DNA from: Tissierellales bacterium | GTDB lineage: Bacteria > Bacillota > Clostridia > Tissierellales > JASKZW01 | Reading direction: 5' to 3' | Length of the DNA: 64,000 nt | NCBI GenBank assembly: GCA_030152145.1 | Contig: JASLIL010000025.1 | Coordinates: 1 to 64,000, forward strand | Shown here: positions 1 through 8,285 of the stretch, one piece after another | How positions within the stretch are numbered: the stretch's first letter is position 1 | Layout of the letters: the number at the start of each line of letters is the position of its first letter | The notes under the pieces: generated by a model | What the model saw: only the letters and a program-made list of their open reading frames with translations | The model's database searches: none | Told to the model about the DNA's origin: nothing | Position numbers and translations under genes: made by a program

Positions 1-30
1 CTCATTTATGGTAATATGTTTATAGCTCAT
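1..30 (-). CDS. IS30-family transposase, N-terminal fragment (cut by window edge)
   Basis: Only the first ten codons are inside the window; on the minus strand they read MSYKHITINE. IS30-family transposases commonly begin with a very similar MSYKHLT-x-x-ER stretch, so the call rests on this start plus context. An AAAGGAG ribosome binding site sits 6 bases before the ATG. The rest of the gene lies to the left of the window, so whether it is intact cannot be judged. The family is known; assignment from ten residues is inference. Confidence 0.5.
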   Translation of the reverse strand, partial: MSYKHITINE

Positions 31-147
31 AACAATCTCCTTTCGTGGTGTTTTTGTCGTTATTAACATTTTACACGAAAATTGATCTGTTATGAGTTTT
101 TTATTTTTTAGGTGTCGCACTTAATTATACAATCTAACATAATAATA
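1..147. mobile_element. Probable end of an IS30-like insertion sequence
   Basis: The region upstream of the transposase start is non-coding and contains a stretch at about 112-140 (GTGTCGCACTTAATTATACA, then ATCT) that resembles terminal inverted repeats of Firmicute IS30 elements as I remember them. The exact boundary and the target duplication cannot be fixed because the other end is outside the window. The end coordinate is approximate. Confidence 0.4.
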
Positions 148-163
148 TCAAATAAGATTCTAT

Positions 164-191
164 AAAAAAAGGAGAAGCTCAGCTTCTCCCG
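164..191 (-). terminator. Intrinsic terminator of the 165-residue protein gene
   Basis: On the minus strand a perfect GGAGAAGCT/AGCTTCTCC stem follows the stop codon by a few bases and is followed by a run of seven T. This ends the minus-strand gene and insulates it from the neighbouring insertion sequence. Confidence 0.85.
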
Positions 192-197
192 TAACTA

Positions 198-695
198 CTA
201 ACCTTCAAAGTCAGTTTTTATCATTCTGCCTTTTTCATTTAATTTCATTTCTGTAATCTTAACTAGTTTAGGCACATTATCAATCTTCTTACACTCAACC
301 ATATGGTATACCTTAGAAGTATCTTGGTTTTCCTTAAATGCATCTCTCATAAGCTTCATTAAAGAATATGGATGCTCAGGCTCTTTAACAGTAACAAAGG
401 ATTTGTTAGGTTGTTTGATAGCTTCAAATATTAACTTTTCAAAGTCAATACCGTCAAGTCCTGGAATTAGTAGGAAGTCGCAGTCTTTTTCAAGATCTTC
501 AAAACCTTTAACCTGTACTGAAGGGTGGTAGCTTTTAGCTGTAGCCATTGTAGCAGCCATGAAAGGTCTTATCCCAGCACTTCTATGACCAGATATTAGA
601 ATAGATTCCTTATTCTTTACAGCCTCTTCTATATATTCAGCTTGAGCTTGTGATAAAAATTCTTGGTCAACAAATTTTTTTAACATGATATTCAT
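198..695 (-). CDS. Conserved-looking protein of unknown function, 165 aa
   Basis: I do not recognise a named family. The N-terminal third has a strand-loop-helix segment (ILISGHRSAG, residues 32-41) where a secretion-type or PilT/CpaF-type ATPase would carry its P-loop, but the Gly-Lys-Thr/Ser signature is missing, so nucleotide binding is doubtful. A second hydrophobic strand (FLLIPGLDGIDFEKLI) sits where a Walker B strand could be. No signal peptide or membrane segment. Start chosen from a GGAGTG ribosome binding site 7 bases before the ATG. It stands alone, with its own terminator, divergent from pgpA. It could be a degenerate P-loop scaffold protein or something unrelated. Confidence 0.6.
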   Translation of the reverse strand: MNIMLKKFVDQEFLSQAQAEYIEEAVKNKESILISGHRSAGIRPFMAATMATAKSYHPSVQVKGFEDLEKDCDFLLIPGLDGIDFEKLIFEAIKQPNKSFVTVKEPEHPYSLMKLMRDAFKENQDTSKVYHMVECKKIDNVPKLVKITEMKLNEKGRMIKTDFEG

Positions 696-712
696 TTATA
701 ACACTCCTTTTT

Positions 713-740
713 TTGTTTGGTAATAATTATGCCATATAAT
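713..740 (+). promoter_or_regulatory. Candidate sigma-A promoter for pgpA
   Basis: TTGTTT and TATAAT are separated by 16 bases, about 85 bases upstream of the pgpA start. The -10 is perfect, the -35 is weak. The direction is chosen from gene orientation; this is a sequence-only guess. Confidence 0.35.
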
Positions 741-826
741 TTATACCCTTTCTGATTAAAAGATACCAGAAAAGGTAAATATAATCAAAGAATATATTTT
801 TATAGCTTAGAAAGGATGATTAAACA

Positions 827-1312
827 ATGCATAGCATGGAGAAATTAAATAGGGCAACAGTAAAACTTTTAGAAGAGAGAGGAGTGGAAATAGAGGATAT
901 AGCTGAAATAGTTTATCATTTACAGGAAGATTACTATAAAGATCTAACTATGGATATATGTATAGAAAATATATATAAGGTTTTGGAAAAAAGAGAGGTT
1001 TGCCACGCAATTTTAACAGGCATAGCCATAGATAAGGCAGCAGAAAAAAAGCAACTTGAAGAACCTCTACAATCCATAATAGAAAATGATGAGGGACTTT
1101 ATGGAATAGATGAAATTATCCCAATGTCCATAGTAAATGTATATGGAACTATCGGCCTAACTAACTTTGGTTACTTGGATAAAAAGAAGATTGGTATAAT
1201 AAAGAAGGTTGATGAAGAAAAATGTAATAGGGTAAATACATTTTTAGATGATATTATTGCTGCCATAGCTGCAGCTGCAGCCAGTAGAATAGCCCACAGT
1301 AGGGTAAAATAA
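827..1312 (+). CDS. pgpA: Phosphatidylglycerophosphatase A family protein (YutG-like)
   Basis: The 161-residue protein matches the soluble, membrane-anchor-free branch of the PgpA family (Bacillus YutG type). Recognisable family blocks are ILTGIAIDKAAE (62-73), GTIGLTNFGYLDK (107-119) and the C-terminal NTFLDDIIAAIAAAA helix (137-151). Family members dephosphorylate phosphatidylglycerophosphate to phosphatidylglycerol at the membrane; for the short Firmicute branch the substrate is less certain. An AAAGGAT site precedes the ATG by about 9 bases; a second in-frame ATG lies 9 bases further. It is a single gene, divergent from the upstream unknown protein. No strong terminator follows. Confidence 0.75.
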   Translation: MHSMEKLNRATVKLLEERGVEIEDIAEIVYHLQEDYYKDLTMDICIENIYKVLEKREVCHAILTGIAIDKAAEKKQLEEPLQSIIENDEGLYGIDEIIPMSIVNVYGTIGLTNFGYLDKKKIGIIKKVDEEKCNRVNTFLDDIIAAIAAAAASRIAHSRVK

Positions 1313-1459
1313 AATTTATTAGACAAAACTTGTTATAAAAATAACGAATACTCCCCCAAAAAGCAAAAACTATGTTATAATAGACTTAGACAAAGAATTA
1401 ACAAGCCTATAGAGAACCTGTATATAGGCAAAAAATGGAATTATAAGATAGGATAGATT

Positions 1460-1879
1460 TTGTTTATAAATTATCAAGTAGGGTTTGGAAAGCATTACTA
1501 TACTTGGAGGGGGATTATAGTGAAAAGGGATGATAAGTATAAGGTGGCTTTAGTGGCTTATAAAGATGTTCCAGAGGGTGTTAAGGATATTACCTACAAA
1601 CATAGTGTTTGCAATATAGACAATCTAGATGACTTTCAGGATATGCTAGTCAACCAAACAAATTATGGATCCCAAGGAAGAAATTTCAACCTAAATGATA
1701 GGGTGGGTATATATTTTGGCTGGTTTAAGGAGGATATCTTAAATAACTTAAGAGATAAATACAGGATAGGAATAGTGGAGTATCATAAGTCCTATTTGGC
1801 GACAGACTATAGTGAATTAGAGAGGGCAGCAGAAAAATATAGCTCTAATTTTAAAATACTAGATACAGAAAGCATATAA
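1460..1879 (+). CDS. Small hypothetical protein, 119-139 aa
   Basis: No family recognised. The protein is soluble, rich in aromatic and charged residues, with alternating strands (VALVAYKDV, RVGIYFGWF) and a helical C-terminus. Two starts compete: TTG at 1460 with an AGGAT site 6 bases upstream, or GTG at 1520 behind a much stronger GGAGGGGG. The longer form keeps a coherent sequence (YQVGFGKHYYTWRGI), so the upstream start is listed, but the shorter 119-residue form has the better ribosome binding site. A perfect TATAAT at 1376-1381 upstream has no convincing -35. A terminator directly follows, so it is monocistronic. Confidence 0.6.
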   Translation: MFINYQVGFGKHYYTWRGIIVKRDDKYKVALVAYKDVPEGVKDITYKHSVCNIDNLDDFQDMLVNQTNYGSQGRNFNLNDRVGIYFGWFKEDILNNLRDKYRIGIVEYHKSYLATDYSELERAAEKYSSNFKILDTESI

Positions 1880-1880
1880 A

Positions 1881-1906
1881 CTACTGGAGAAATCCAGTAG
1901 TTTTTT
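1881..1906 (+). terminator. Intrinsic terminator
   Basis: CTACTGG/CCAGTAG stem with a 6-base loop followed by six T, immediately after the stop codon of the small hypothetical gene. Confidence 0.9.
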
Positions 1907-1914
1907 ATATTTAA

Positions 1915-1944
1915 TTGCATAAAAAATAGCTAGTTTGGTATAAT
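1915..1944 (+). promoter_or_regulatory. Sigma-A promoter for the DegV-like gene
   Basis: TTGCAT and TATAAT separated by 18 bases, about 45 bases before the DegV-like start codon and just past the preceding terminator. Confidence 0.6.
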
Positions 1945-1988
1945 CATATTAGGGCTATTATAAACTTATTTATTAGGAGGCAATTTAA

Positions 1989-2864
1989 ATGGGAGTAAAA
2001 ATAATAAGTGACAGTGCTTGTGATCTGCCTAAGTCTATTATAGAGGATTTAAATATTGATATTATGCCTATACTTGTTTTTAAAGATGAGGAAGAGTATC
2101 TAGATGGTGAAACTATAATTCCAAAAGACATTTATAAAAATATGAGAGAGGGTGGGATAGTTTATAAAACAGCACAGATTCCACCTACAGCTTTTAAAGA
2201 AGAGTTTGAGAAGTTAGCTAAATCTGAAGAATCAGTAATCTACATAGCTTTTTCATCAGGACTTTCAGGAACCTATCAAACCTCCCTTATGGTTAGGGAT
2301 AGCCTAAAGGATCAGTATCCCAATATGGATATAGATATAGTGGACAGTAGGGCAGCATCTGTTGGGATGGGACTTATTGTAGAAAAGGCAGGACTTATGG
2401 CAAAGGAAGGAAAGAGTAAGGAGGAGATTCTAAAAGCTCTGGACTTTTATATTGAACACATGGAGCATATCTTTACTGTAGATGATATAGAATATCTTTT
2501 TAAGGGTGGTAGGGTAAGTCGTACCCAGGCCTTTGTAGGGGGACTGCTTAATATTAAGCCTATTCTCTGCATTAATGAAGAGGGTAAATTAGTTGCTTTG
2601 GAAAAGGTTAGGGGGCATAAGAAGGTTTTAAAGAAGATGCTTTCTATCTTGGAGGAAAAAAGTGAAAATGTAGATTTATCCCAGCAGATAGTGGGTATAA
2701 ATCATGCAGACGACCTGGAGAGTGCTATGGCCTTAAAAGATGCTATTAGTGAGAAGTATGGCGTTCAAGATTTTATAATCAATTATACAGGGTGTGCCAT
2801 AGGAGCTCATACAGGTCCAGGTAATATATCTCTTTTCTTTTTAAATAAAGATTACAAGGGATAG
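1989..2864 (+). CDS. DegV family fatty-acid-binding protein
   Basis: 291 residues, the usual DegV length. The N-terminal ISDSACDLP (6-14) and SSGLSGTYQT (89-98) are the family's characteristic fatty-acid head-group-binding loops; the TSQP-like element is here TAQIPPT (61-67). DegV/FakB proteins bind a fatty acid and present it to the kinase FakA for phosphorylation before phospholipid synthesis. No fakA is in the window, so which lipid route it serves is unknown. Start is an ATG behind TAGGAGG. Single gene with its own promoter and a long hairpin after the stop. Family call is firm; specific role is inference. Confidence 0.9.
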   Translation: MGVKIISDSACDLPKSIIEDLNIDIMPILVFKDEEEYLDGETIIPKDIYKNMREGGIVYKTAQIPPTAFKEEFEKLAKSEESVIYIAFSSGLSGTYQTSLMVRDSLKDQYPNMDIDIVDSRAASVGMGLIVEKAGLMAKEGKSKEEILKALDFYIEHMEHIFTVDDIEYLFKGGRVSRTQAFVGGLLNIKPILCINEEGKLVALEKVRGHKKVLKKMLSILEEKSENVDLSQQIVGINHADDLESAMALKDAISEKYGVQDFIINYTGCAIGAHTGPGNISLFFLNKDYKG

Positions 2865-2868
2865 GACA

Positions 2869-2907
2869 AATTTATTTAACCTATCTTTTAGGTAGGTTAA
2901 ATAAATT
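2869..2907. terminator. Long AT-rich hairpin after the DegV-like gene
   Basis: A 16-base nearly perfect inverted repeat (AATTTATTTAACCTATC against GTAGGTTAAATAAATT) begins five bases after the stop codon. It has A- and T-rich flanks but no long T run, so it may act as a weak terminator or transcript-stabilising hairpin. Confidence 0.6.
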
Positions 2908-2974
2908 GAAATTTTATGCATAAAAAAGCATAGAAAAAGATAGTGGGAAAATGGATAAAATCTTTAAAAAAGAC

Positions 2975-3003
2975 TAGACAAATTTAAATAAGAAGAGTAT
3001 AAT
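2975..3003 (+). promoter_or_regulatory. Sigma-A promoter of tRNA-Lys
   Basis: TAGACA and TATAAT separated by exactly 17 bases, with the -10 ending 21 bases before the tRNA 5' end. Confidence 0.75.
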
Positions 3004-3024
3004 GATAATTGTTAAGTGAGATAT

Positions 3025-3100
3025 GCACCTTTAGCTCAGCTGGTAGAGCAATTGACTCTTAATCAATGGGCCCAGGGTTCGAGTCCCTGAAGGTGCACCA
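3025..3100 (+). tRNA. tRNA-Lys (anticodon CTT)
   Basis: Full cloverleaf: acceptor GCACCTT/AAGGTGC, D-stem GCTC/GAGC, anticodon stem ATTGA/TCAAT with loop CTCTTAA (anticodon CTT at 3058-3060), T-stem CAGGG/CCCTG with loop TTCGAGT, discriminator A and an encoded CCA. It decodes AAG. It is a lone tRNA with its own promoter and terminator rather than part of a cluster. Confidence 0.95.
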
Positions 3101-3105
3101 TAGAT

Positions 3106-3136
3106 AGCAATCAGATTAAATCTGGTTGCTTTTTTT
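3106..3136 (+). terminator. Intrinsic terminator of tRNA-Lys
   Basis: AGCAATCAGA/TCTGGTTGCT stem, short loop, then six T, starting six bases after the CCA end. Confidence 0.9.
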
Positions 3137-3290
3137 ATAAGTTTTTCTAGTATTAAATGTATATATATGAGATAGGACTGCTATAGATTTTTATTATAGT
3201 TACTTTTATAAAAAAGAGAGCTTATGGGTTATAATATATAGTAATGGTTTATAAAATTTAGGATAGATAGCTTAGGAGAGGATGATATAA

Positions 3291-4463
3291 ATGACTTATA
3301 ATTTTGATCATATGTTAGATAGAACTAGTAGCTATAGCAGTAAGTGGTTTGGACCTAAGGAAGAATTTGGAAGGGATGACTTAATACCACTTTGGGTTGC
3401 AGATATGGACTTTCAAGTTCCTGAAGAAGTTAGCAGGGAGATTATAGAAAGAGCAGGCCATCAGATCTTTGGCTACACCATTACACCAGATTCCTACTAT
3501 GACGCTGTAATTAACTGGTATAAAGATATTCACCAGTGGACCATAGCCAGGGAGGAAATAGTTTTTACTCCAGGAGTTGTGCCTGGTCTTAATATGATTA
3601 TAAGAACCTTCACCAAGCCGGGAGATGAGATTATAATCCAGACTCCTGTCTACCACCAATTTCAAAATGTTATAAAGAATACAGGTAGGCAGCTAGTAGA
3701 AAATCCTCTGATCCTGGAGAGTGGAAATTACAGGATGGATTTTGAAAATTTAAGAGATGTAATCACAGCTAAAACAAAGATGATAATTCTTTGCAATCCT
3801 CACAACCCTGTGGGAAGATCCTGGAAGGATGAGGAACTGAAAGAGCTGGGTAAAATAGCTTTGGATAATAACTTATTAGTGGTTTCTGATGAAATTCATG
3901 GGGACCTGGTTTTTAAACCTAATAGACATAGGGTTTTTACTGAGCTGGATAAGAACTTTGAGAAAAATACAATCGTTTGCACCGCACCTAATAAAACCTT
4001 CAATATAGCTGGATTAAAAACTGCCAATATAATAGTAAAAAATAAGGAACTTAGGGAGCTTTTCCAACTTGAACTGGAGAAACATTCTATGTCAGGTGGA
4101 ACCATCTTTGGTATGATAGCCCAGGAGGCAGCTTATAATCATGGGAGAGATTGGTATAGACAGGTTCTAGCCTATATAGAGTCCAATATAGACTTTGCCC
4201 TTGACTATATAGGGAAAAATATTCCTAGAATAAAGGTTAAGAAACCTGAGGCTACCTATTTACTGTGGTTGGATTGTAGAGATCTGGGCCTAGACAGGCA
4301 GGAGCTTAAAGACTTTTTCATAGATGACTGCGGAGTAATCCTAAACGAGGGGGCAGCCTTTGGCAGTGACTACAGTGGCTACCAAAGATTAAACCTAGCT
4401 ACCAGCAGGGCAAATTTAGAAGAGGCCTTGAGAAGAATAGAGGAAGAAGTGAATAAACTGTAA
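3291..4463 (+). CDS. patB: PatB/MalY-type PLP-dependent C-S lyase (cystathionine beta-lyase-like)
   Basis: 390 residues with the MalY/PatB signature: WVADMDFQVPEEV near the N-terminus, NPHNPVGRSW in the middle, DEIHGDL, and the PLP lysine in TAPNKTFNIAGLK (Lys235). These fold-type I enzymes split cystathionine or cysteine-type thioethers to a thiol, pyruvate and ammonia; members are often annotated as aminotransferases. Start is an ATG after a TAGGAGAGG site. A HAD phosphatase gene follows after 12 bases and is probably cotranscribed. Family is firm; the physiological substrate cannot be read from sequence. Confidence 0.9.
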   Translation: MTYNFDHMLDRTSSYSSKWFGPKEEFGRDDLIPLWVADMDFQVPEEVSREIIERAGHQIFGYTITPDSYYDAVINWYKDIHQWTIAREEIVFTPGVVPGLNMIIRTFTKPGDEIIIQTPVYHQFQNVIKNTGRQLVENPLILESGNYRMDFENLRDVITAKTKMIILCNPHNPVGRSWKDEELKELGKIALDNNLLVVSDEIHGDLVFKPNRHRVFTELDKNFEKNTIVCTAPNKTFNIAGLKTANIIVKNKELRELFQLELEKHSMSGGTIFGMIAQEAAYNHGRDWYRQVLAYIESNIDFALDYIGKNIPRIKVKKPEATYLLWLDCRDLGLDRQELKDFFIDDCGVILNEGAAFGSDYSGYQRLNLATSRANLEEALRRIEEEVNKL

Positions 4464-4475
4464 GGGGGAGTAGGC

Positions 4476-5207
4476 TTGTCAAATAATAATATAGGAGCAT
4501 TTTTCGATATAGATGGAACCATCTATAGAAATGCATTGATGATAGAACATTTTAAGAAGCTTATAAAATATGAGGTTATAGATGCCTCTATTTGGCACAA
4601 TGAAATTAAAAATTCCTATAGGCAGTGGGAGAAGAGACATGGGGATTTTGAAAACTATCTGGAGGTTTTGGCAGATGTTTATTTAAAGGAACTAAGGGGA
4701 GAAAATAGACGCCATATAGACTTTATAGCTTCTCAGGTTATAAAGGTAAATGGTGATAATGTCTACAAGTATTCCAGGGATAGGATTAAGTGGCACCAGG
4801 ATATGGGTCATAAGGTCTTCTTTATATCTGGTAGTCCAGATTTTTTGGTGGAAAAAATGGCTGAGAAGTATAAGGTTGATGAGTATAGGGCTACAGAATA
4901 CCTGGTGGATGAAGATGAGAATTTTACTGGCGAGATTATAAAAATGTGGGATCTTGTAAACAAGAAAAGAGCTATTAATGACTTTGTAAAGGCCTATGAT
5001 ATAGACTTAGATAGAAGCTTTGCCTATGGAGATACTACAGGAGATCTATCTATGCTTAGAATGGTAGGGAACCCTATTGCTATAAATCCCAACAAGAGAC
5101 TTTTGACTAGTATTCGTGAAGATCAGGACCTTTCAGATCGTACAGATATAATAGTTGAAAGAAAGGATATTATATACAAGCTGGATGCTGGGGTGACTAT
5201 ATTGTAA
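4476..5207 (+). CDS. HAD-superfamily subfamily IB phosphatase (SerB-like)
   Basis: 243 residues with all HAD motifs: DIDGT (11-15) with the nucleophile Asp11, ISGSPDFL (117-124), a basic segment VNKKRA around Lys163, and AYGDTTGDLSML (183-194). The helical cap between motifs I and II is typical of subfamily IB, whose members include phosphoserine phosphatase and related small phosphomonoesterases. The start is TTG behind GGGGGAG; no ATG fits as well. It follows the PatB gene closely, suggesting an operon. It is cytoplasmic, without signal peptide. The substrate is unknown; serine-phosphate-like metabolites are possible given the sulfur-amino-acid neighbour. Confidence 0.85.
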   Translation: MSNNNIGAFFDIDGTIYRNALMIEHFKKLIKYEVIDASIWHNEIKNSYRQWEKRHGDFENYLEVLADVYLKELRGENRRHIDFIASQVIKVNGDNVYKYSRDRIKWHQDMGHKVFFISGSPDFLVEKMAEKYKVDEYRATEYLVDEDENFTGEIIKMWDLVNKKRAINDFVKAYDIDLDRSFAYGDTTGDLSMLRMVGNPIAINPNKRLLTSIREDQDLSDRTDIIVERKDIIYKLDAGVTIL

Positions 5208-5280
5208 CTGGTTTTTAACCATCTTAGGCCCAATATGCTATAAGATTATACTCTAGTCTTATATTAATAGAGGTGATTTT

Positions 5281-6351
5281 ATGAAATATAAAAAGTCCTT
5301 GCTAGTCCTTCTTGTAGTCTTGATTAGTACAGTGCTTATAAGTTGTAAAAACAGGATAGAGACTGGTGGTGAAAGCCCCTTAAAACTAAAGGAAGCTTCC
5401 CCCACTATAGCAGAATACTTTCCCTTTACAGAGAATAGGATCTTTAGCTATGAGGGTATAGGAAATGAATTTGCAGGACAGGAAGTATATTTTGAATATA
5501 TAGAAGGAAATAAGGCTCAGTTTAAAATAATAAATTCAGGAACAGAGGTTATAAAAATACTGGAGTATGATGGAGAGAGCTTAAAAGAAAAGCATATTGA
5601 AGGAGAGGCCTACTATGTTACAAATAGGCTGGATGACCTTAAAAAATCTGAAGATGAAAATATAATCTTAAAGGAACCTCTAACGGTAGGAAGTAAGTGG
5701 GAGGCCAAACCTGGCATAGAAAGTAGGATAAAGAGTCTAGATAAAACCCTGGACCTTCCCTATGGAAAATTGGAAGATGTCCTAGAAGTTGAAACCAGTC
5801 TAGGTGGAGGAAGAATGCAAAGGGATTACTATGTGAAAAATCTTGGTCATGTGGCAGCTGTCTACAAAGATGGAGATTTTGAGGCCAAGACCCTACTGTC
5901 ATCAGTAGTGGATCAGGAATTTAGTTCCCAGGTTAGGTTTTACTACCCTATAAAGGGAGAAAAGTATATGGCCTCTGAAGATAGGATCATAAACTATACT
6001 ACTAATTCAGACTTTAAGGAACATATAATAGAGGGTTTAAAGGATCCAGCAGACCTAAGGTTAAATTCAGCTCTGTCTGGTGATGTAATCTTAAAAAAGA
6101 TGGATATAGATAGGAAGAATGATGCTATTGTTTTGGACTTTAACAAGGAGCTAGTAAGTTCCTTGGAGGTTTTTGGAGACCTAGAAGGAGTCTACCTAAA
6201 GTCTATAGCCAATACCTTTGCTGACTACTACAAGGTTAGCAAGGTTTTTATAAGGGTAAATGGCAGGTCCTATAAGTCTAAGAATATAGACCTAGTTGAG
6301 GGAACCTATCTTTTGTTTGATAGCAATGGTATTAAGGATATAAACAATTAG
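5281..6351 (+). CDS. GerMN-domain lipoprotein
   Basis: 356 residues beginning with a lipoprotein signal peptide: KYKK, a hydrophobic core, and a lipobox ending LISC with the modified Cys22. The middle is a beta-rich extracytoplasmic domain with no name I can give. From about residue 219 to the end the sequence resembles the GerMN domain (RFYYPIKGEKYMASEDRII, later an AIVLDFNKEL strand), found in sporulation GerM and in cell-envelope lipoproteins of non-sporulators. The location is therefore outer face of the membrane. An AGAGGTG site precedes the ATG. It lies 15 bases before prdR, so the two may share a transcript, though a link to proline metabolism is not implied. Confidence 0.75.
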   Translation: MKYKKSLLVLLVVLISTVLISCKNRIETGGESPLKLKEASPTIAEYFPFTENRIFSYEGIGNEFAGQEVYFEYIEGNKAQFKIINSGTEVIKILEYDGESLKEKHIEGEAYYVTNRLDDLKKSEDENIILKEPLTVGSKWEAKPGIESRIKSLDKTLDLPYGKLEDVLEVETSLGGGRMQRDYYVKNLGHVAAVYKDGDFEAKTLLSSVVDQEFSSQVRFYYPIKGEKYMASEDRIINYTTNSDFKEHIIEGLKDPADLRLNSALSGDVILKKMDIDRKNDAIVLDFNKELVSSLEVFGDLEGVYLKSIANTFADYYKVSKVFIRVNGRSYKSKNIDLVEGTYLLFDSNGIKDINN

Positions 6352-6366
6352 TCTGGAGGTAAATAG

Positions 6367-8109
6367 ATGTTTTTACAATCCTATAGTGTTATGGCAAGGG
6401 AAATAATGAAAAAAGATATTTACTTTTGTAGCAGGGATAGTAGCTTTGAACCTATATATAACTACCTTTTGGAGAATACCAGAAAAGAGGTATTTGTAGT
6501 AGAAAACCAGGAGGTTACAGGAGTAATCACCATAAATGACATCTACAAGATAGCCAGAAAGAACATAGATAGTATTACTATAGAGGATATAATGGTGGAC
6601 AAGGTAGAGACTGTCAGTGGTGATGAGACCCTGTCAAATATAAGGCTTCTTATGTTACATAAGAAGATTGGAAGAGTGCCTATAGTTGAGGATAATAGGA
6701 TAGTTGGAGTTATAAGGGAAGAAAACATCAGAGACTATTTTTACAAGGGCATAGATGATGGGGAAGAGGCCATAAAGCATGTCTTTGATAATATTAATGA
6801 AGCTCTTTGTGTTATGGATAATAAAGGCAGGGTTATTGTCTGGAATAAGAATGCTGAGAATCTATATGATATAAAAGAGGAAGATATAAGGGGGAAGGAG
6901 CTGGCAAAGTTTTTCCCAAAAGCTATAGATCTTAAGGTTTTTGAGTCCCAGGAGAAGGTAAGGAATATTTACCACTCCCCTAAGGAGGGCTACCATGTAA
7001 TTATAAGTGCCTCACCTATTGTTATAGATGGAGTTCTCTATGGAGTTGTAAGTACGGAAAAGGGCCTTTCAGAGGTAAATGAGCTAAAGGAAGAGCTTAG
7101 TAAGGCCAAGGAGAAGGTAAGGATTCTGGAAAGGGAAATGGATAGGAATCAGAAGGATCCCTTTGAAAGAATAATAGGTCACAGCAAGCTCATAATGAAC
7201 AAGATAGAGGTGGCCAAGCAAATAGCCCCTACGAATGCCTCAGTTCTACTTACAGGAGAAAGTGGTACAGGTAAGGAGGAGTTTGCCAGGGCCATTCACA
7301 AGGCCTCTAAGGTTGAGGGAGACTTTGTACCAGTCAACTGCTCTGCCATACCTGGGGAGCTTTTTGAGTCGGAATTTTTTGGCTACGAGAAAGGAGCCTT
7401 TACAGGGGCCAGTAGTGAGGGCAAGGCTGGTTTTTTTGAACAGGCTAGGGCAGGAACACTTTTTCTGGATGAAATAGGAGATATGCATATTTCCATGCAG
7501 GCCAAGCTCTTAAGAGTCTTGCAGGACAAGAAGGTTAAGAGAGTTGGGGGAGAGGAGTTTCTCCCAGCAGATGTAAGGATCGTAGCAGCTACCAACAGGG
7601 ACCTGGAGAAGATGATCAAGGATGAGGAGTTTAGGGAGGACCTTTACTACAGAATAAATGTAGTTCAAATAGAGCTTCCGGCCTTGAGGGAGAGAAGGGA
7701 AGATATAGTTCTTTTTATAGACTACTTTATAAAGCTTGTCTGTATAGAGAACAATAAGGAAATACTTAAGATAAGCAATGAGGCTGTAGACAGTCTGGTG
7801 GACTATTCCTGGAAGGGAAATGTTAGGGAGTTGAAAAATGTTATAGAGAATATGGTCCTAATGAATAGGGATGGAACCATAAGCCTTGAAGCTGTTCCCA
7901 ACTATATAAGGGATAGTAGAGATGACAATTTAAATTTGGACCTATCAAATATGGACCTGAATCAATCAGTTGAAAGACTGGAAATTACTCTTATAGCCAA
8001 GGCCCTAGAAGAAACTGCTGGCAATAAAAGAGAGGCTGCAGAAATACTAAACATACCTAGAACTACCCTTCATTCAAAAATAAAAAAATATAGAATAGAG
8101 GAACAATAA
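6367..8109 (+). CDS. prdR: PrdR-type sigma-54-dependent activator (CBS-CBS-PAS-AAA-Fis)
   Basis: 580 residues. Two CBS motifs (about 8-130) come first, then a PAS domain (about 136-240), a short coiled coil, and the sigma-54 activator AAA+ domain with Walker A GESGTGKE (297-304), the sigma-54-contacting GAFTGA loop (343-348) and Walker B GTLFLDE (363-369). The C-terminal Fis-type helix-turn-helix (NKREAAEILNIPRTTLHSK) binds DNA. This architecture and its place beside prdC/prdA match PrdR, known in Clostridioides difficile as the proline-responsive activator of proline reductase genes. Three candidate binding palindromes and a -24/-12 promoter lie just downstream. Which domain senses proline is not settled by sequence. 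The ATG follows a GGAGG site. Confidence 0.9.
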   Translation: MFLQSYSVMAREIMKKDIYFCSRDSSFEPIYNYLLENTRKEVFVVENQEVTGVITINDIYKIARKNIDSITIEDIMVDKVETVSGDETLSNIRLLMLHKKIGRVPIVEDNRIVGVIREENIRDYFYKGIDDGEEAIKHVFDNINEALCVMDNKGRVIVWNKNAENLYDIKEEDIRGKELAKFFPKAIDLKVFESQEKVRNIYHSPKEGYHVIISASPIVIDGVLYGVVSTEKGLSEVNELKEELSKAKEKVRILEREMDRNQKDPFERIIGHSKLIMNKIEVAKQIAPTNASVLLTGESGTGKEEFARAIHKASKVEGDFVPVNCSAIPGELFESEFFGYEKGAFTGASSEGKAGFFEQARAGTLFLDEIGDMHISMQAKLLRVLQDKKVKRVGGEEFLPADVRIVAATNRDLEKMIKDEEFREDLYYRINVVQIELPALRERREDIVLFIDYFIKLVCIENNKEILKISNEAVDSLVDYSWKGNVRELKNVIENMVLMNRDGTISLEAVPNYIRDSRDDNLNLDLSNMDLNQSVERLEITLIAKALEETAGNKREAAEILNIPRTTLHSKIKKYRIEEQ

Positions 8110-8135
8110 AAGATCATATTTCTATGATCTTTTAT
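8108..8135 (+). terminator. Intrinsic terminator after prdR
   Basis: AAAAGATCAT/ATGATCTTTT stem with a 6-base loop, overlapping the prdR stop codon and followed by a T-rich stretch. It separates prdR from the sigma-54-driven operon. Confidence 0.8.
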
Positions 8136-8267
8136 TATGGAGTTTTTTATTTTTTAGCTAGAATTTTTTCATATAGCCTATAAAAGTTCAGTTTTATAAA
8201 AAAATCATAGTTTGATATAAAAAATACATATAAAATAAATTTAATTATAGACTTATTTAGGGAATTC

Positions 8268-8283
8268 TGACTATTTATAGTCA
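8268..8283. promoter_or_regulatory. PrdR upstream activating site 1 (candidate)
   Basis: Palindrome TGACTATTTATAGTCA, one of three copies of the pattern TGACT-N6-AGTCA between prdR and the sigma-54 promoter. Its centre lies about 170 bases upstream of the -24/-12 element, a usual distance for an enhancer-type site. Confidence 0.75.
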
Positions 8284-8285
8284 GG

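Noticed and set aside
3381..3665. Minus-strand frame inside the patB gene
   Set aside because: Shadow of the conserved PLP enzyme; no ribosome binding site or family likeness.
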